Notes: generated from the sequence alone by a model not told the origin. A stretch of 64,000 bases of DNA from Hoylesella timonensis S9-PR14 (GCF_000762405.1 NZ_JRPQ01000066.1:1-64000); one strand, 5' to 3'. Positions 38,115 through 48,246 are shown, numbered from the stretch's first letter. Made by a program: numbers and translations.

Positions 38115-39140
38115 TTATATGTTCAGTTTCTTTTGTAGCACTCGACTCAACGCCTGAATATGGCGCGTCTGCTTCGAAATATCCTCTCGAACGACGTTAA
38201 TTTCGTTAAATAGTTCTGCTGCCGCACTTTGGAACGCATTAGGTTGGCGCTGTCGTCTATCGGCATCGGGGTTGATGATGATTTTGATACCTTTCTCTTG
38301 TAGCTCAATGTCGATATCTTTGCCCGTCATCACAGGATCGCCGTCGTAATGGATAACCCCCGGTTTGCTTCGTTTGATATGTAACTTTTTTGTTCTAAAA
38401 GTCTTAATTTTAGAATTCTTATCCAAGGTCTTGTTAAACATGTCAATGCTGATTTGCGAAGCCTCGATAAGGTCGAATGGCTCCATAATGATAACATCCA
38501 TATAGCCATCGCTCATGGAGGCTTGTGGGGCAATCACCGCATTGTTGCCATATTGTGACGCATTGGCGCAGGAAATGAGAAAAGCTTTGTATTTGTTAAC
38601 GCCATGGTCGTCAATGATTTCGTATGTTTCGGGTTGATATTTCAATCCTTCTTCCAACACTTTCTGTACATAAGTTATCGGACCGCGTTTGCCACATTCG
38701 GCAAATTTCTGACTTACAAAAGCATCGAACCCCATGCCACAGGTGCAGAAAAACGGCATGTCGTTGATAATACCATAATCAAATGGATGGATGACGCATT
38801 TGTTAATCACCTGAATGGCTTTTTTAAGGTTCATCGGTAGGAGCATATGGCGTGCTAAACCATTGCCAGATCCACAGGGTAAGATTCCCAGGGCGGTATG
38901 AGAATGCACAATGGCACGTGCCACTTCATTGACAGTGCCATCGCCTCCTACAGCAACAACAATATCTACGCCCTTTTCTTTGGCTTCGGTAGCCAATTCA
39001 GAGGCATGTCCCGGGTGGGTAGTTTCTAAAATCTCATACTCAAACTGCGTCTTATCTAACGTATTATCAATTAGTTTGGGTATGCCACCTTTATTCGTTG
39101 TTCCCGAAATGGGATTCATGATGAACCATATTTTCTTCAT
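38115..39140 (-). CDS. Diacylglycerol/sphingoid-type lipid kinase
   Basis: Lipid kinase of the DAGK catalytic-domain family (YegS/BmrU, sphingosine kinase). The 341-residue protein begins MKKIWFIMNPISGTTNKGG and has the nucleotide signature GGDGTVNEVARAI near residues 65-75 and ILPCGSGNGLARHM. A long helical C-terminal segment follows. It is divergent from serine palmitoyltransferase, so a role in sphingolipid metabolism is worth considering, but diacylglycerol or phosphatidylglycerol is equally possible. Start set at 39140. Confidence 0.88.
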   Translation of the reverse strand: MKKIWFIMNPISGTTNKGGIPKLIDNTLDKTQFEYEILETTHPGHASELATEAKEKGVDIVVAVGGDGTVNEVARAIVHSHTALGILPCGSGNGLARHMLLPMNLKKAIQVINKCVIHPFDYGIINDMPFFCTCGMGFDAFVSQKFAECGKRGPITYVQKVLEEGLKYQPETYEIIDDHGVNKYKAFLISCANASQYGNNAVIAPQASMSDGYMDVIIMEPFDLIEASQISIDMFNKTLDKNSKIKTFRTKKLHIKRSKPGVIHYDGDPVMTGKDIDIELQEKGIKIIINPDADRRQRQPNAFQSAAAELFNEINVVREDISKQTRHIQALSRVLQKKLNI

Positions 39141-39306
39141 CTTCAGTCCATTCAATACTTATAGAAATCGTACAATCGTTGAATAAAATCACCGACAATG
39201 GTTGCAAATGTACTACTTTCCGTTCAATAAACGATATGCTGAAGGATAAAAAACATAAAAACAAACATATATGGTTGTAAAAAGGACAAAATCAGTTAAT
39301 TATTTA

Positions 39307-39314
39307 TATCTTTG
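39307..39314 (+). promoter_or_regulatory. -7 box (TATCTTTG) upstream of spt
   Basis: TATCTTTG fits TAnnTTTG, 39 bp before the ATG at 39354. Confidence 0.5.
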
Positions 39315-39353
39315 CATTCTGATTATTAAAATAAGGAAAAAGAATTGAAGAAA

Positions 39354-40541
39354 ATGGGACAATTACAAGAACGTTACCAACACTATCGTGAACCGCAAAA
39401 ATATATTGAGGCTGGAGTGTATCCCTATTTTAGAGAGATAACCAGCAAACAAGGAACCGAAGTAGAAATGGGCGGCCATCGAGTTTTGATGTTTGGTTCG
39501 AATGCCTATACTGGTTTAACGGGCGACGACCGTGTTATTGCGGCTGCTAAGGCTGCGTTGGAGAAATACGGATCGGGCTGTGCAGGTAGTCGATTCCTCA
39601 ATGGAACATTAGATTTGCATGTGCAATTAGAAAAAGAGTTGGCTACGTTTGTGGGTAAGGAAGATGCGCTTTGTTTCCCTACTGGTTTTTCTGTCAACCA
39701 AGGAGTGTTGGCTGTGGTAGTGGGAAGAAACGACTATATGATTTGTGATGACCGAGACCATGCCAGTATTGTAGATGGGCGTCGTCTGTCTTTTGCTACA
39801 CCATTGCGCTACAAGCATAACGACATGCAAGATTTGGAACGCATTCTCCAGAAACTTCCACACGAGGCGGTGAAGTTGATTGTGGTAGATGGAGTGTTCT
39901 CTATGGAGGGAGATTTGGCTAATTTGCCCGAAATCATTCGCTTAAAGAAAAAGTATAACTGTTCTGTCATGGTGGATGAGGCGCATGGCGTGGGCGTGTT
40001 TGGCAAGCAAGGTAGAGGCGTTTGCGACCATTTTGGATTGACCAACGATGTCGATCTAATCATGGGAACATTCTCAAAAAGTCTTGCTTCTATCGGTGGC
40101 TTTATCGCAGGAGACAAAGATACGATTAACTTTTTGCGGCATACCTGTCGCACTTACATCTTTAGTGCTTCGGACACACCTGCCGCAACAGCTGCCGCTC
40201 AAAAGGCATTGCATATCTTGCAAGCCGAACCTGAGCGTATAGAGAAGCTATGGGAGGTAACTCGCTATGCGTTACGTCGATTTAAGGAAGAGGGTTTTGA
40301 GATAGGTGATACAGAAAGTCCTATCATTCCATTATATGTACACGATATTGATAAAACGTTTATGGTGACAAAGTTGGCTTTCGATCATGGCGTGTTCATC
40401 AATCCAGTAATACCTCCTGCTTGTGCTCCACAAGACACTTTAGTGCGCTTTGCACTCATGGCGACACACACCATTGAACAGGTTGAACGGGGTGTGCAAG
40501 TCCTTAAAAAAGTTTTCCAACAACAGGGCATTATAGCATAG
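39354..40541 (+). CDS. spt: Serine palmitoyltransferase
   Basis: PLP-dependent alpha-oxoamine synthase that condenses serine with an acyl-CoA or acyl-ACP, the first step of sphingolipid synthesis. The 395-residue protein has GSNAYTGLTGD, CAGSRFLNGTLDLH, VDEAHGVGVFG, and the PLP-binding lysine at about 242 in TFSKSLASIGG. The Bacteroidetes version of SPT has this N-terminus; 8-amino-7-oxononanoate synthase is the alternative, but no biotin genes are nearby. The start at 39354 (MGQLQER) is preferred over a TTG 3 codons earlier. Confidence 0.9.
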   Translation: MGQLQERYQHYREPQKYIEAGVYPYFREITSKQGTEVEMGGHRVLMFGSNAYTGLTGDDRVIAAAKAALEKYGSGCAGSRFLNGTLDLHVQLEKELATFVGKEDALCFPTGFSVNQGVLAVVVGRNDYMICDDRDHASIVDGRRLSFATPLRYKHNDMQDLERILQKLPHEAVKLIVVDGVFSMEGDLANLPEIIRLKKKYNCSVMVDEAHGVGVFGKQGRGVCDHFGLTNDVDLIMGTFSKSLASIGGFIAGDKDTINFLRHTCRTYIFSASDTPAATAAAQKALHILQAEPERIEKLWEVTRYALRRFKEEGFEIGDTESPIIPLYVHDIDKTFMVTKLAFDHGVFINPVIPPACAPQDTLVRFALMATHTIEQVERGVQVLKKVFQQQGIIA

Positions 40542-40561
40542 TCATCGCTAAATCTCATCGT

Positions 40562-40601
40562 TTGTGCGTTGTAATTCAAATAGTGATTGAATGACGCACA
40601 A
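40562..40601 (+). terminator. Hairpin after spt
   Basis: TTGTGCGT (40562-40569) and ACGCACAA (40594-40601) are perfect 8-bp inverted repeats just after the spt stop, with a 24-base spacer and no T tract. Confidence 0.35.
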
Positions 40602-40613
40602 CACAGTTGATAT

Positions 40614-40665
40614 CAGAAAGTCCTTATCTGCATCGAGATTGATTGGATGAGGGCTTTCTGTTTTT
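40614..40665 (+). terminator. Intrinsic terminator after spt
   Basis: CAGAAAG (40614-40620) pairs with CTTTCTG (40654-40660), with further partial pairing inside, and a T run follows at 40661-40665. Confidence 0.7.
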
Positions 40666-40772
40666 GTCCATGCCTTGCATGTATTGTTTCTCAAGGTCGT
40701 TAGTTAATAAGGTAGTGCATGATGATGCCAGTGATATTAGTGCAATAAATTGAAAAATAAACATTAAAATGT

Positions 40773-40803
40773 TTTGGTAATCAGAAATAATCTATTACCT
40801 TTG
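40773..40803 (+). promoter_or_regulatory. Promoter of tRNA-Pro
   Basis: TTTG (40773-40776), a 19-bp spacer and TACCTTTG (40796-40803) match the Bacteroidetes promoter exactly, 28 bp before the tRNA. Confidence 0.8.
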
Positions 40804-40831
40804 CACTCGCAATTCAGAAATGAAAGGCAAG

Positions 40832-40905
40832 CGGGGTGTAGCGCAGCCCGGTAGCGCTCCTGTTTTGGGAACAGGCGGTCGCAGGTTCGAATCCTGTCGC
40901 CCCGA
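40832..40905 (+). tRNA. tRNA-Pro (TGG)
   Basis: A complete cloverleaf can be drawn. Acceptor arm CGGGGTG pairs with CGCCCCG, the anticodon stem CCTGT/ACAGG encloses TTTGGGA with anticodon TGG, and GGTTCGAATCC gives the T arm. The discriminator is A and CCA is not encoded. A promoter and a terminator flank it. Confidence 0.97.
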
Positions 40906-40912
40906 CAATGAG

Positions 40913-40946
40913 AGTCCATTGTATGATACATACAGTGGGCTTTTTG
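40913..40946 (+). terminator. Terminator of tRNA-Pro
   Basis: An 11-bp stem (40913-40923 with 40931-40941, including G-T pairs) with a 7-base loop is followed by a T-rich tail. Confidence 0.8.
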
Positions 40947-41060
40947 TTTTTAGGTGAGACATCTCACAGTCGCGCCAACCCATACTCTAACAACCTTTGT
41001 GATGACGTGATGAAATGGTCAGTAGCTTTTTGCGTTTCTTATAGCGATAGCGTATCAAAA

Positions 41061-41118
41061 TAACAGCTCATGTTCACACCTTTATCAAATCCTGAAAGTG
41101 GTGTGCCATGAGCTGTTA
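41061..41118. terminator. Long hairpin after the OPT gene
   Basis: TAACAGCTCAT pairs with ATGAGCTGTTA (11 bp) and an inner CACACC pairs with GGTGTG. It lies 56 bp past the stop of the leftward OPT gene. The minus strand continues into TTTTG, so it may terminate that gene. Confidence 0.6.
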
Positions 41119-41173
41119 GTTGTATGTGCCAAATGTTGTGTTTTTATCTTTTGGCAGCTATCCAAAGGGTAAT

Positions 41174-43168
41174 TTATTTCTTTACTCGCGTAGCCATGAT
41201 AAAGTAGCTAATCAAGAGCAAGTAGGCAGCAAGTGACAGTAGTTGCGATAATGGGTTCGCCAACCATTCGGAATTGATAGGATTGTATCCCGTAAATCGG
41301 AGCAATGCACTGACCACTCCCATTAATGCTCCACCTGCAATGAAGCCACTGGCAAGCAGGGTTCCTTTCTCACCTCGTGCCTTATTGGCTTGTTTGTCTT
41401 TGCTGCGAGAGGTGACAAACCAGTGAATGATACCACCAATGAGTAAAGGAATGTTGAGTTCTAATGGTATAAACATACCCAAGGCAAAAGGTAATGCGGG
41501 AATCTTCACGAGAGTAAGCACAACTGCAATCAATGCACCTATGCCATAAAGCAACCATGGAGCACCAGCACCGTTCATCATTGGCTCTATTACAGCAGCC
41601 ATGGCGTTGGCTTGTGGAGCAACTAAGTGGCCTTGTTGTTCAGGGTCAAAGCCGTAAGTTTGATTTAACAGCATCATTACTCCGCCCACGGTGGCAGCAC
41701 TTACCAATGTTCCAAGGAATTTCCATGTTTCTTGTTTTGCAGGTGTCGTACCCAACCAATATCCAATCTTTAAGTCAGTAACAAAGGCACCAGCCATGGA
41801 TAGTGCAGTACATACCACGCCTCCCATGATGAGGGCTGCCAACATACCTTCAGGACCATTAAGTCCTACGGCAACCATTACAACACTGGCAAGGATTAAA
41901 GTCATCAAAGTCATGCCCGATACGGGGTTACTTCCAACAATAGCTATGGCATTTGCTGCTACCGTAGTGAACAAAAAAGCAATACCAGCAACCAAGAGAA
42001 TGGCAACGAGCGCATGGGTAAAGGTGTTCATAACACCGAAGAGGAAGAACAAGAAGGTAATGACAATGGCAGCGATTGACCCTATGGCGATGACTTTGAA
42101 CGAGATGTCACGCCTGGTACGTATTTCTTCTTTCTTACTATTGTCCTTGCCTTTCATCTCTTGAACTGCCAATCCGACGGCACTCTTAATAATTCCCCAA
42201 CTCTTAATAATGCCAATAATGCCAGCCATAGCAATGCCACCGATACCGATGCTCTTGCCATAAGTGGCAAATATGGTTTCTGGTGACATCTCTCCTACAG
42301 GCATCGAAACAACCGTTCCACCAATGTTAAGAATGGTATCGCCGAAGAATAAGGAGAGTCCTGGCACGATAAGCCACCAGATAGCAAATGATCCAAGACA
42401 GATAATAAAGGTATATTTGAGTCCAATGATGTAGCCTAATCCCATGACAGCGGCACCAGTATTGACCTTGAAGACAAGCTTTGCCTGGTCTGCCACTTGT
42501 TCGCCCCAGCCCATGACACGTGAGGTGAAGTTTTCATTCCACCATCCAAACGTAGCAACAATAAAGTCATACACGCCACCAACCAATCCTGCAACGAGCA
42601 AAGGTTTAGCTTGTGCGCCTCCTTTCGCACCACTAACGAGCACTTGTGTTGTAGCCGTAGCTTCAGGAAAGGGATACTTTCCATGCATATCACTAACAAA
42701 ATACTTACGGAAAGGGATGAGGAATAAGATGCCAATAATGCCACCCAAAGCCGAACTCATAAATATTTTGAGGAACGAAGCACTCATCTCAGGATACTTT
42801 GCCTGTAGGATGTAAATGGCTGGCAGTGTGAAGATAGCTCCCGCTACCACTGCTCCAGAGCAAGCGCCGATACTCTGTATGATGACATTCTCACCCAGTG
42901 CTTTGTTTCGTTTGGTAGCGGTAGACACGCCCACGGCAATAATTGCAATAGGAATGGCAGCTTCAAAAACTTGTCCTACCTTTAACCCAAGATACGCAGC
43001 TGCTGCTGAAAACAGCATTGCCATTACGATACCCCATGTCACTGACCAAGCATTTACTTCGGGATATACTTGTTTTGGGTTCATCACAGGTTGATACTCT
43101 TCTCCTTCTTTCAGTTCTCTGAAAGCGTTGTCAGGTAATTCTACCGACTCTTTTAGTTTGTTTTCCAT
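41174..43168 (-). CDS. OPT-family oligopeptide transporter
   Basis: Inner-membrane secondary transporter of the oligopeptide transporter superfamily. The 664-residue protein has about 14-16 hydrophobic segments, beginning at WGIVMAMLFSAAAAYLGLKVGQVFEAAIP and including GSNPVSGMTLMTLI. Start at 43168 (MENKLKESVELPD). Such proteins import peptides or metal chelates; the substrate is not evident. It is divergent from the M6 protease gene; shared peptide metabolism would be only inference. Confidence 0.9.
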   Translation of the reverse strand: MENKLKESVELPDNAFRELKEGEEYQPVMNPKQVYPEVNAWSVTWGIVMAMLFSAAAAYLGLKVGQVFEAAIPIAIIAVGVSTATKRNKALGENVIIQSIGACSGAVVAGAIFTLPAIYILQAKYPEMSASFLKIFMSSALGGIIGILFLIPFRKYFVSDMHGKYPFPEATATTQVLVSGAKGGAQAKPLLVAGLVGGVYDFIVATFGWWNENFTSRVMGWGEQVADQAKLVFKVNTGAAVMGLGYIIGLKYTFIICLGSFAIWWLIVPGLSLFFGDTILNIGGTVVSMPVGEMSPETIFATYGKSIGIGGIAMAGIIGIIKSWGIIKSAVGLAVQEMKGKDNSKKEEIRTRRDISFKVIAIGSIAAIVITFLFFLFGVMNTFTHALVAILLVAGIAFLFTTVAANAIAIVGSNPVSGMTLMTLILASVVMVAVGLNGPEGMLAALIMGGVVCTALSMAGAFVTDLKIGYWLGTTPAKQETWKFLGTLVSAATVGGVMMLLNQTYGFDPEQQGHLVAPQANAMAAVIEPMMNGAGAPWLLYGIGALIAVVLTLVKIPALPFALGMFIPLELNIPLLIGGIIHWFVTSRSKDKQANKARGEKGTLLASGFIAGGALMGVVSALLRFTGYNPINSEWLANPLSQLLSLAAYLLLISYFIMATRVKK

Positions 43169-43192
43169 AAGAAATAGTTGTGTTTGTGATTG

Positions 43193-43200
43193 CAAAGATA
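43193..43200 (-). promoter_or_regulatory. -7 box (TATCTTTG) upstream of the OPT gene
   Basis: On the minus strand TATCTTTG fits TAnnTTTG and lies 24 bp before the ATG at 43168. Confidence 0.45.
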
Positions 43201-43276
43201 CGTTAAATCAATGAAGATTCAAAACGATAATGCAGCTTTTCTGTTCATTTTTATTCATACAATGGTTCATTTTATT

Positions 43277-43284
43277 TATCTTTG
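43277..43284 (+). promoter_or_regulatory. -7 box (TATCTTTG) upstream of the M6 protease gene
   Basis: TATCTTTG fits TAnnTTTG. The leader to the ATG at 43387 would be about 100 nt. Confidence 0.4.
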
Positions 43285-43386
43285 TGACAAGAAAGGCTGT
43301 AGTTGAATGACGTCAATACGAATTTTACCAACCTTGGCTTTTACTATGAAGTCCATTTAATAAGTTTGTTACTATTTTGAAATACG

Positions 43387-45525
43387 ATGAAGCGAGCTTT
43401 TGTTTTTCTCCTCATTCTCTGTATGACGCTTTGTGTAAATGCTATTCCTGCAAAGCGAAAGGGATATACGACGATTCGTTTAACGGATGGACGTGAGGTT
43501 TTGGCAACGCTTGTTGGCGACGAATATCTTCACTATATGCAGGCAGAAGATGGACAGCAATACATTTATAATCCTGTTTTGGGCGGCTTTGAAGCATTAT
43601 ATTTAGCGAATCTAAAGCGTACCGCTGCTGTCACTCGAAGTCAAATAAATCAGGTTAGGCGTCATAGAAGATTGGTTACTGCTAAGATATTACAGGAAAA
43701 CAAACCACAAATAAAAAAGGCGTTGCTGCTTTTAGTGCAATTTCCAGACAAACAATTTCTTCCTCAGCATACGCCTCTTCTTTATGAAAACATTTGTAAC
43801 ACGCCCAATTTTCAGCATAAACTTGGTTTTAAGGGCAGTGTAAAAGATTATTTCAAGGCTCAAAGTAATGGACTTTTTGATTTGGCTTTTGACGTAAAAG
43901 GACCTATCAATCTGTCCCATCCCTATGCCTATTACGGTGCAAATAATAAAGCTGGAGAGGATATTCGTCCCGAGGAAATGGTGAAAGAAGCGTGCAGAGC
44001 CGTTGATGTGCAAGTTGATTTTGCCGATTATGATTGGAATCATGACGGAGAGGTCGATGCTGTTTACATCTTATATGCAGGTCAGGGCGAAAATACAACG
44101 TACAAAACAGACCCTCAAACCATTTGGCCACATCAATCCGAACTTTCCTCCACCAACGATGTCCTAACTTTGGACGGGGTTACTATTCGTCCTTATGCTT
44201 GTAGTGCCGAATTGATAGGTGCTCACCAGATAGATGGTATCGGCACTATCTGTCATGAATTCTCTCATTTATTGGGTCTTCCCGACATGTACGACACTGT
44301 AAATCAAGAAAATTATGGCATGTGTACTTGGGATATTATGGACCAAGGAGCATACAACGGTAACGCATTTGTACCCGCAGGTTATACAAGTTATGAGCGA
44401 ATGTTTTGTGGTTGGATGACTCCTCACAAGCTCACAAAGGACACGTTGGTACAAAACGTCAAGCCATTGAGCGAAGGAGGAGAGAGTTATATCTTATATA
44501 ATGATGGACACCTCAATGAATATTATCTGTTAGAAAACAGGGCAAAGACCAAATGGGATGCGTATTTGGATGGTGAGGGACTACTTGTTCTTCATGTTGA
44601 CTATGACGCTCAGGCATGGAGCGACAACGAAGTAAATACAGATAATAGCCACCAACGATGCACTATCTTTCATGCCGACGACTCTGATCGATACCTTACC
44701 AGCTTGGGAATGTTTCATTCAGCAGAGGTGGCAGGCGACCCTTATCCTTATAAAGGTAACAACTGTCTCACTTCAACTTCGCAACCAGCTGCCAATCTCT
44801 TTCATGCCAATGCGCAAGGTAGTATGCTGATGAATAAAAACCTCACAAACATTCAGCGTCATACCAATGGGACAGTTTCCTTTCAGTTGAGTGTTGGAAC
44901 TCGTACTGCGGATGATACTGCCGCTCCATTGCCAGATGGTGTTCTATTTCACGAGACTTTTAATCAATGTCATGGCACAGGAGGGAACTCAGGAGGCTTT
45001 CGTGGGCGAGTAGCTACTCAAAGATCTCAGTATTTACCAGATGTACAAGGGTGGACAGTACTCTCTGGTGCGGCTTATGGTGGCGATAGATGTGCAAGAT
45101 TTGGTTTAGCAAAAAACGGAGTAGGAATTGTTTTTTCTCCCTCTTTTATGGCTATTGGAACCGATACTTTGATTTTCGTAGCAGCTCCTTTTGGTAATGA
45201 CGGAAATTCTGTGGATGTGTATATCAACGAAAAGTTGCTTGATAGTTTCCCGCTTCAAACGGATGCATGGACTACTATCTCTGCTCCTTTTGAGGGAAAG
45301 GGAGCAACGGTGATTAAGTTTGTCCCCGATCGTAGGCTTTTTCTTGATGATGTAAAGGTAGTGGGTCCACGCTCCACAACCAATGGTATTCAATCTTTTT
45401 CTACAATTTATCCGTCCCCATGCACCCATCGTATTTATAATCTGCATGGACAATATGTGGGAGATGATTTGTCAACATTGCCACAAGGAATATACGTCAT
45501 CAATGGAAGAAAAATACTCAAGTGA
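43387..45525 (+). CDS. Secreted M6-family metalloprotease
   Basis: A 712-residue secreted protease with a signal peptide (RAFVFLLILCMTLCVNA) and the zinc-binding HEFSH at about 290-294 in TICHEFSHLLGLPDMYD, followed by MCTWDIMDQGAYN (Met-turn), the M6 (immune inhibitor A-like) signature. A propeptide-like segment precedes the catalytic domain. The C-terminal end IYNLHGQYVGDD...LPQGIYVINGRK resembles the type IX secretion sorting domain of Bacteroidetes, so surface attachment or release is likely. Confidence 0.88.
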   Translation: MKRAFVFLLILCMTLCVNAIPAKRKGYTTIRLTDGREVLATLVGDEYLHYMQAEDGQQYIYNPVLGGFEALYLANLKRTAAVTRSQINQVRRHRRLVTAKILQENKPQIKKALLLLVQFPDKQFLPQHTPLLYENICNTPNFQHKLGFKGSVKDYFKAQSNGLFDLAFDVKGPINLSHPYAYYGANNKAGEDIRPEEMVKEACRAVDVQVDFADYDWNHDGEVDAVYILYAGQGENTTYKTDPQTIWPHQSELSSTNDVLTLDGVTIRPYACSAELIGAHQIDGIGTICHEFSHLLGLPDMYDTVNQENYGMCTWDIMDQGAYNGNAFVPAGYTSYERMFCGWMTPHKLTKDTLVQNVKPLSEGGESYILYNDGHLNEYYLLENRAKTKWDAYLDGEGLLVLHVDYDAQAWSDNEVNTDNSHQRCTIFHADDSDRYLTSLGMFHSAEVAGDPYPYKGNNCLTSTSQPAANLFHANAQGSMLMNKNLTNIQRHTNGTVSFQLSVGTRTADDTAAPLPDGVLFHETFNQCHGTGGNSGGFRGRVATQRSQYLPDVQGWTVLSGAAYGGDRCARFGLAKNGVGIVFSPSFMAIGTDTLIFVAAPFGNDGNSVDVYINEKLLDSFPLQTDAWTTISAPFEGKGATVIKFVPDRRLFLDDVKVVGPRSTTNGIQSFSTIYPSPCTHRIYNLHGQYVGDDLSTLPQGIYVINGRKILK

Positions 45526-45560
45526 ACTTTCAGCAGGTCTGCCCATAGAGATAAAACGCA

Positions 45561-45591
45561 AAAAAGAGCGGTTTGTAGTCCGCTCTTTTTT
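45561..45591. terminator. Bidirectional terminator between M6 protease and clpB
   Basis: AAAAAGAGCGG and CCGCTCTTTTT make a perfect 11-bp stem around TTTGTAGT, with A and T runs for both directions. Confidence 0.92.
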
Positions 45592-45654
45592 ACATATAGG
45601 TTTACCATAACCCCTCTATACCGAGGAGTTTAGGTGCTTGTTCTTTGTTGTAGT

Positions 45655-48246
45655 TTATGAATTGCTAAACGTAAGTCCATCAGGTGTTCCATCAATCTTA
45701 ATAGGACGATTGTTCATTACCTTACCAGCTAATAGCTTTTTAGATAAGTCGTTGAGTACATATCGTTGGATGGCACGTTTTACAGGACGCGCTCCAAACT
45801 CTGGATTGTAGCCTTTGTCACAGAGATAATCAATAGCTCCTTGCGTCCATTCAAGACTAAAGCCTTGAGTTTGCAACATATGTTTTACGGCATTCATTTG
45901 TAACTCTACCACGTCCGCAATCTCATGCTTGGTCAATGGCAAGAACATAATAGTTTCGTCAATTCTATTCAAGAACTCTGGACGAATTGTCTTTTTAAGC
46001 ATATTCATCACCTCAAGCTTTGTATGCTCAAGTTTCTCTTCTCGATTGAGGGGTGTCATATCCTGCATTTGTTGTTGGATATACTGGCTCCCCAAGTTAG
46101 AAGTCATGATGATAATGGTGTTCTTGAAGTTCACTGTACGTCCTTTGTTGTCCGTTAGTCTACCATCGTCCAATACTTGTAATAAGATATTAAAGACGTC
46201 TGGATGCGCTTTCTCTATCTCGTCAAATAGCACAACGCTATAGGGTTTGCGTCTCACGGCTTCTGTGAGCTGTCCACCTTCGTCATAACCTACATATCCA
46301 GGAGGCGCACCGATAAGTCTTGACACACTAAACTTTTCTTGATATTCACTCATATCAATACGTGTCATCATGCTCTCGTCGTTGAATAGATATTCTGCCA
46401 ACGCCTTTGCCAACTCGGTCTTACCCACACCTGTTGTACCTAAGAAGATGAACGATGCTATCGGACGTTTGGGATCTTGCAATCCAGCTCTACTCCTTCG
46501 TACCGCATCACTAACAGCTACAATGGCTTCATCTTGTCCTATCACCCGTCGATGCAACTCATTCTCTAAGTGCAACAGCTTGTCTTTCTCGCTTTGCAGC
46601 ATCCTTGTAACGGGTATTCCAGTCCATCGGCTTACTACTTCGGCAATATCATCGGCTGTTACCTCTTCTCTCACCATGCCTTCACCACCTTGAGTTGCCT
46701 TGAGTTGTTGCTTGATATTCTCAATATCGGCTTGCAAACTCTGTAGTTTTCCATACCTAATCTCGGCTACTCGTTCGTAGTTTCCCTCGCGTTCGGCACG
46801 ATCGGCTTCAAACTTTAAGTGTTCTATCTCTTGTTTGTCTTGCTGAATCTTGTTGACCAAGTTCTTTTCGCTTTCCCATTTTGCACGGAACGATTGTTCT
46901 TGTTCTTTAAGTTCGGCTATCTCCTTGTCCAGCTGTTTAATCTTCACCTCGTCGTTTTCGCGTTTGATTGCTTCGCGTTCAATCTCCAACTGCTTCAACT
47001 TACGAGTCATCTCATCCAGCTCCTCGGGCAATGAGTCGCGCTCCATGCGCAGCTTAGCTGCCGCTTCGTCCATCAAATCAATAGCTTTGTCAGGCAAGAA
47101 ACGGTCGCTGATGTATCGCTCAGACAACTGAACTGCCGCAATACAAGCATCGTCTTGAATTCTTACTTTGTGGTGATTCTCATAACGCTCCTTTAGTCCA
47201 CGTAAGATAGAGATAGAGCTTAACTCATCAGGCTCTTCTACCAATACGGTTTGGAAACGACGTTCCAATGCCTTGTCTTTCTCGAAATACTTCTGATATT
47301 CGTTCAGTGTCGTGGCTCCTATGGCACGTAGCTCACCTCGAGCTAAGGCTGGCTTTAAGATGTTAGCTGCATCCATTGCACCTTCTCCACCCCCTGCACC
47401 TACCAAGGTATGAATCTCGTCTATGAAAAGAATGATGTCACCATTGGCATGTGTAACTTCTTTAATGACGCTCTTCAGTCGTTCCTCAAACTCACCTTTG
47501 TACTTGGCACCTGCTACCAATGCACCCATGTCCAAAGAGTACAGTTGTTTGTTCTTTAAGTTCTCGGGTACATCGCCTCGAACAATGCGGGCAGCCAAAC
47601 CTTCTACTATGGCTGTCTTACCAGTACCTGGTTCTCCTATCAATATAGGGTTGTTCTTGGTACGCCGACTTAGAATCTGTAACACTCGTCTAATCTCTTC
47701 ATCACGACCAATTACAGGGTCCAACTTTCCTGCCCGTGCGTCGTTCACCAAGTTTTTGGCATACTTCTCCAAGGCTTGGTAGTTCTCGTCTCCACTTTGC
47801 GTTTGAATCTTTTCACCCTTTCTGAGTTCCTCGATGGCTTTACGCATCTCTTTTTCTGTACATCCAGCATCTTTCAAAATCCTGCTGGCTGTTGTAGTTA
47901 CTGTGAGCAATGCTAACAATAATGGTTCTAACCCAACAAACTGGTCACCCATACTTTGTGAGAGGTCTACCGTTGTTTGTAGCACTTTATCGGTATCATT
48001 GCTAAAGTAAGGTTGTCCGCCACTCACTTTGGGTAAGTGGGCTATTTCACTTTGCACAAGCTGCTGTATCTGTGAGGGATTGACACCTAACTTCTGAAAA
48101 ATAAAGTTGGTTACCTCTTTCCCCTTGGTTAGCAACCCTTGTAACAAGTGTACTGGCTCTATGCTTTGCTGTCCTGCTTGTTCTGCAATGCGCAAAGCCT
48201 CTTGAACCGTCTCTTGTGCTTTAATTGTAAATTTGTCAAATGTCAT
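45655..48246 (-). CDS. clpB: ATP-dependent disaggregase ClpB
   Basis: Hexameric AAA+ chaperone that works with DnaK to resolubilise aggregated protein. The 863-residue length is normal. It has the Clp N domain repeat (residues 1-145), Walker A1 GEPGTGKTA near 206, a coiled-coil M domain (about 400-530), Walker A2 GTTGVGKTE near 603 and the PEFLNRIDE C-terminal region. No heat-shock promoter was identified; upstream of the ATG there is TAACTTTTG, one base longer than the -7 consensus. Confidence 0.97.
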   Translation of the reverse strand: MTFDKFTIKAQETVQEALRIAEQAGQQSIEPVHLLQGLLTKGKEVTNFIFQKLGVNPSQIQQLVQSEIAHLPKVSGGQPYFSNDTDKVLQTTVDLSQSMGDQFVGLEPLLLALLTVTTTASRILKDAGCTEKEMRKAIEELRKGEKIQTQSGDENYQALEKYAKNLVNDARAGKLDPVIGRDEEIRRVLQILSRRTKNNPILIGEPGTGKTAIVEGLAARIVRGDVPENLKNKQLYSLDMGALVAGAKYKGEFEERLKSVIKEVTHANGDIILFIDEIHTLVGAGGGEGAMDAANILKPALARGELRAIGATTLNEYQKYFEKDKALERRFQTVLVEEPDELSSISILRGLKERYENHHKVRIQDDACIAAVQLSERYISDRFLPDKAIDLMDEAAAKLRMERDSLPEELDEMTRKLKQLEIEREAIKRENDEVKIKQLDKEIAELKEQEQSFRAKWESEKNLVNKIQQDKQEIEHLKFEADRAEREGNYERVAEIRYGKLQSLQADIENIKQQLKATQGGEGMVREEVTADDIAEVVSRWTGIPVTRMLQSEKDKLLHLENELHRRVIGQDEAIVAVSDAVRRSRAGLQDPKRPIASFIFLGTTGVGKTELAKALAEYLFNDESMMTRIDMSEYQEKFSVSRLIGAPPGYVGYDEGGQLTEAVRRKPYSVVLFDEIEKAHPDVFNILLQVLDDGRLTDNKGRTVNFKNTIIIMTSNLGSQYIQQQMQDMTPLNREEKLEHTKLEVMNMLKKTIRPEFLNRIDETIMFLPLTKHEIADVVELQMNAVKHMLQTQGFSLEWTQGAIDYLCDKGYNPEFGARPVKRAIQRYVLNDLSKKLLAGKVMNNRPIKIDGTPDGLTFSNS

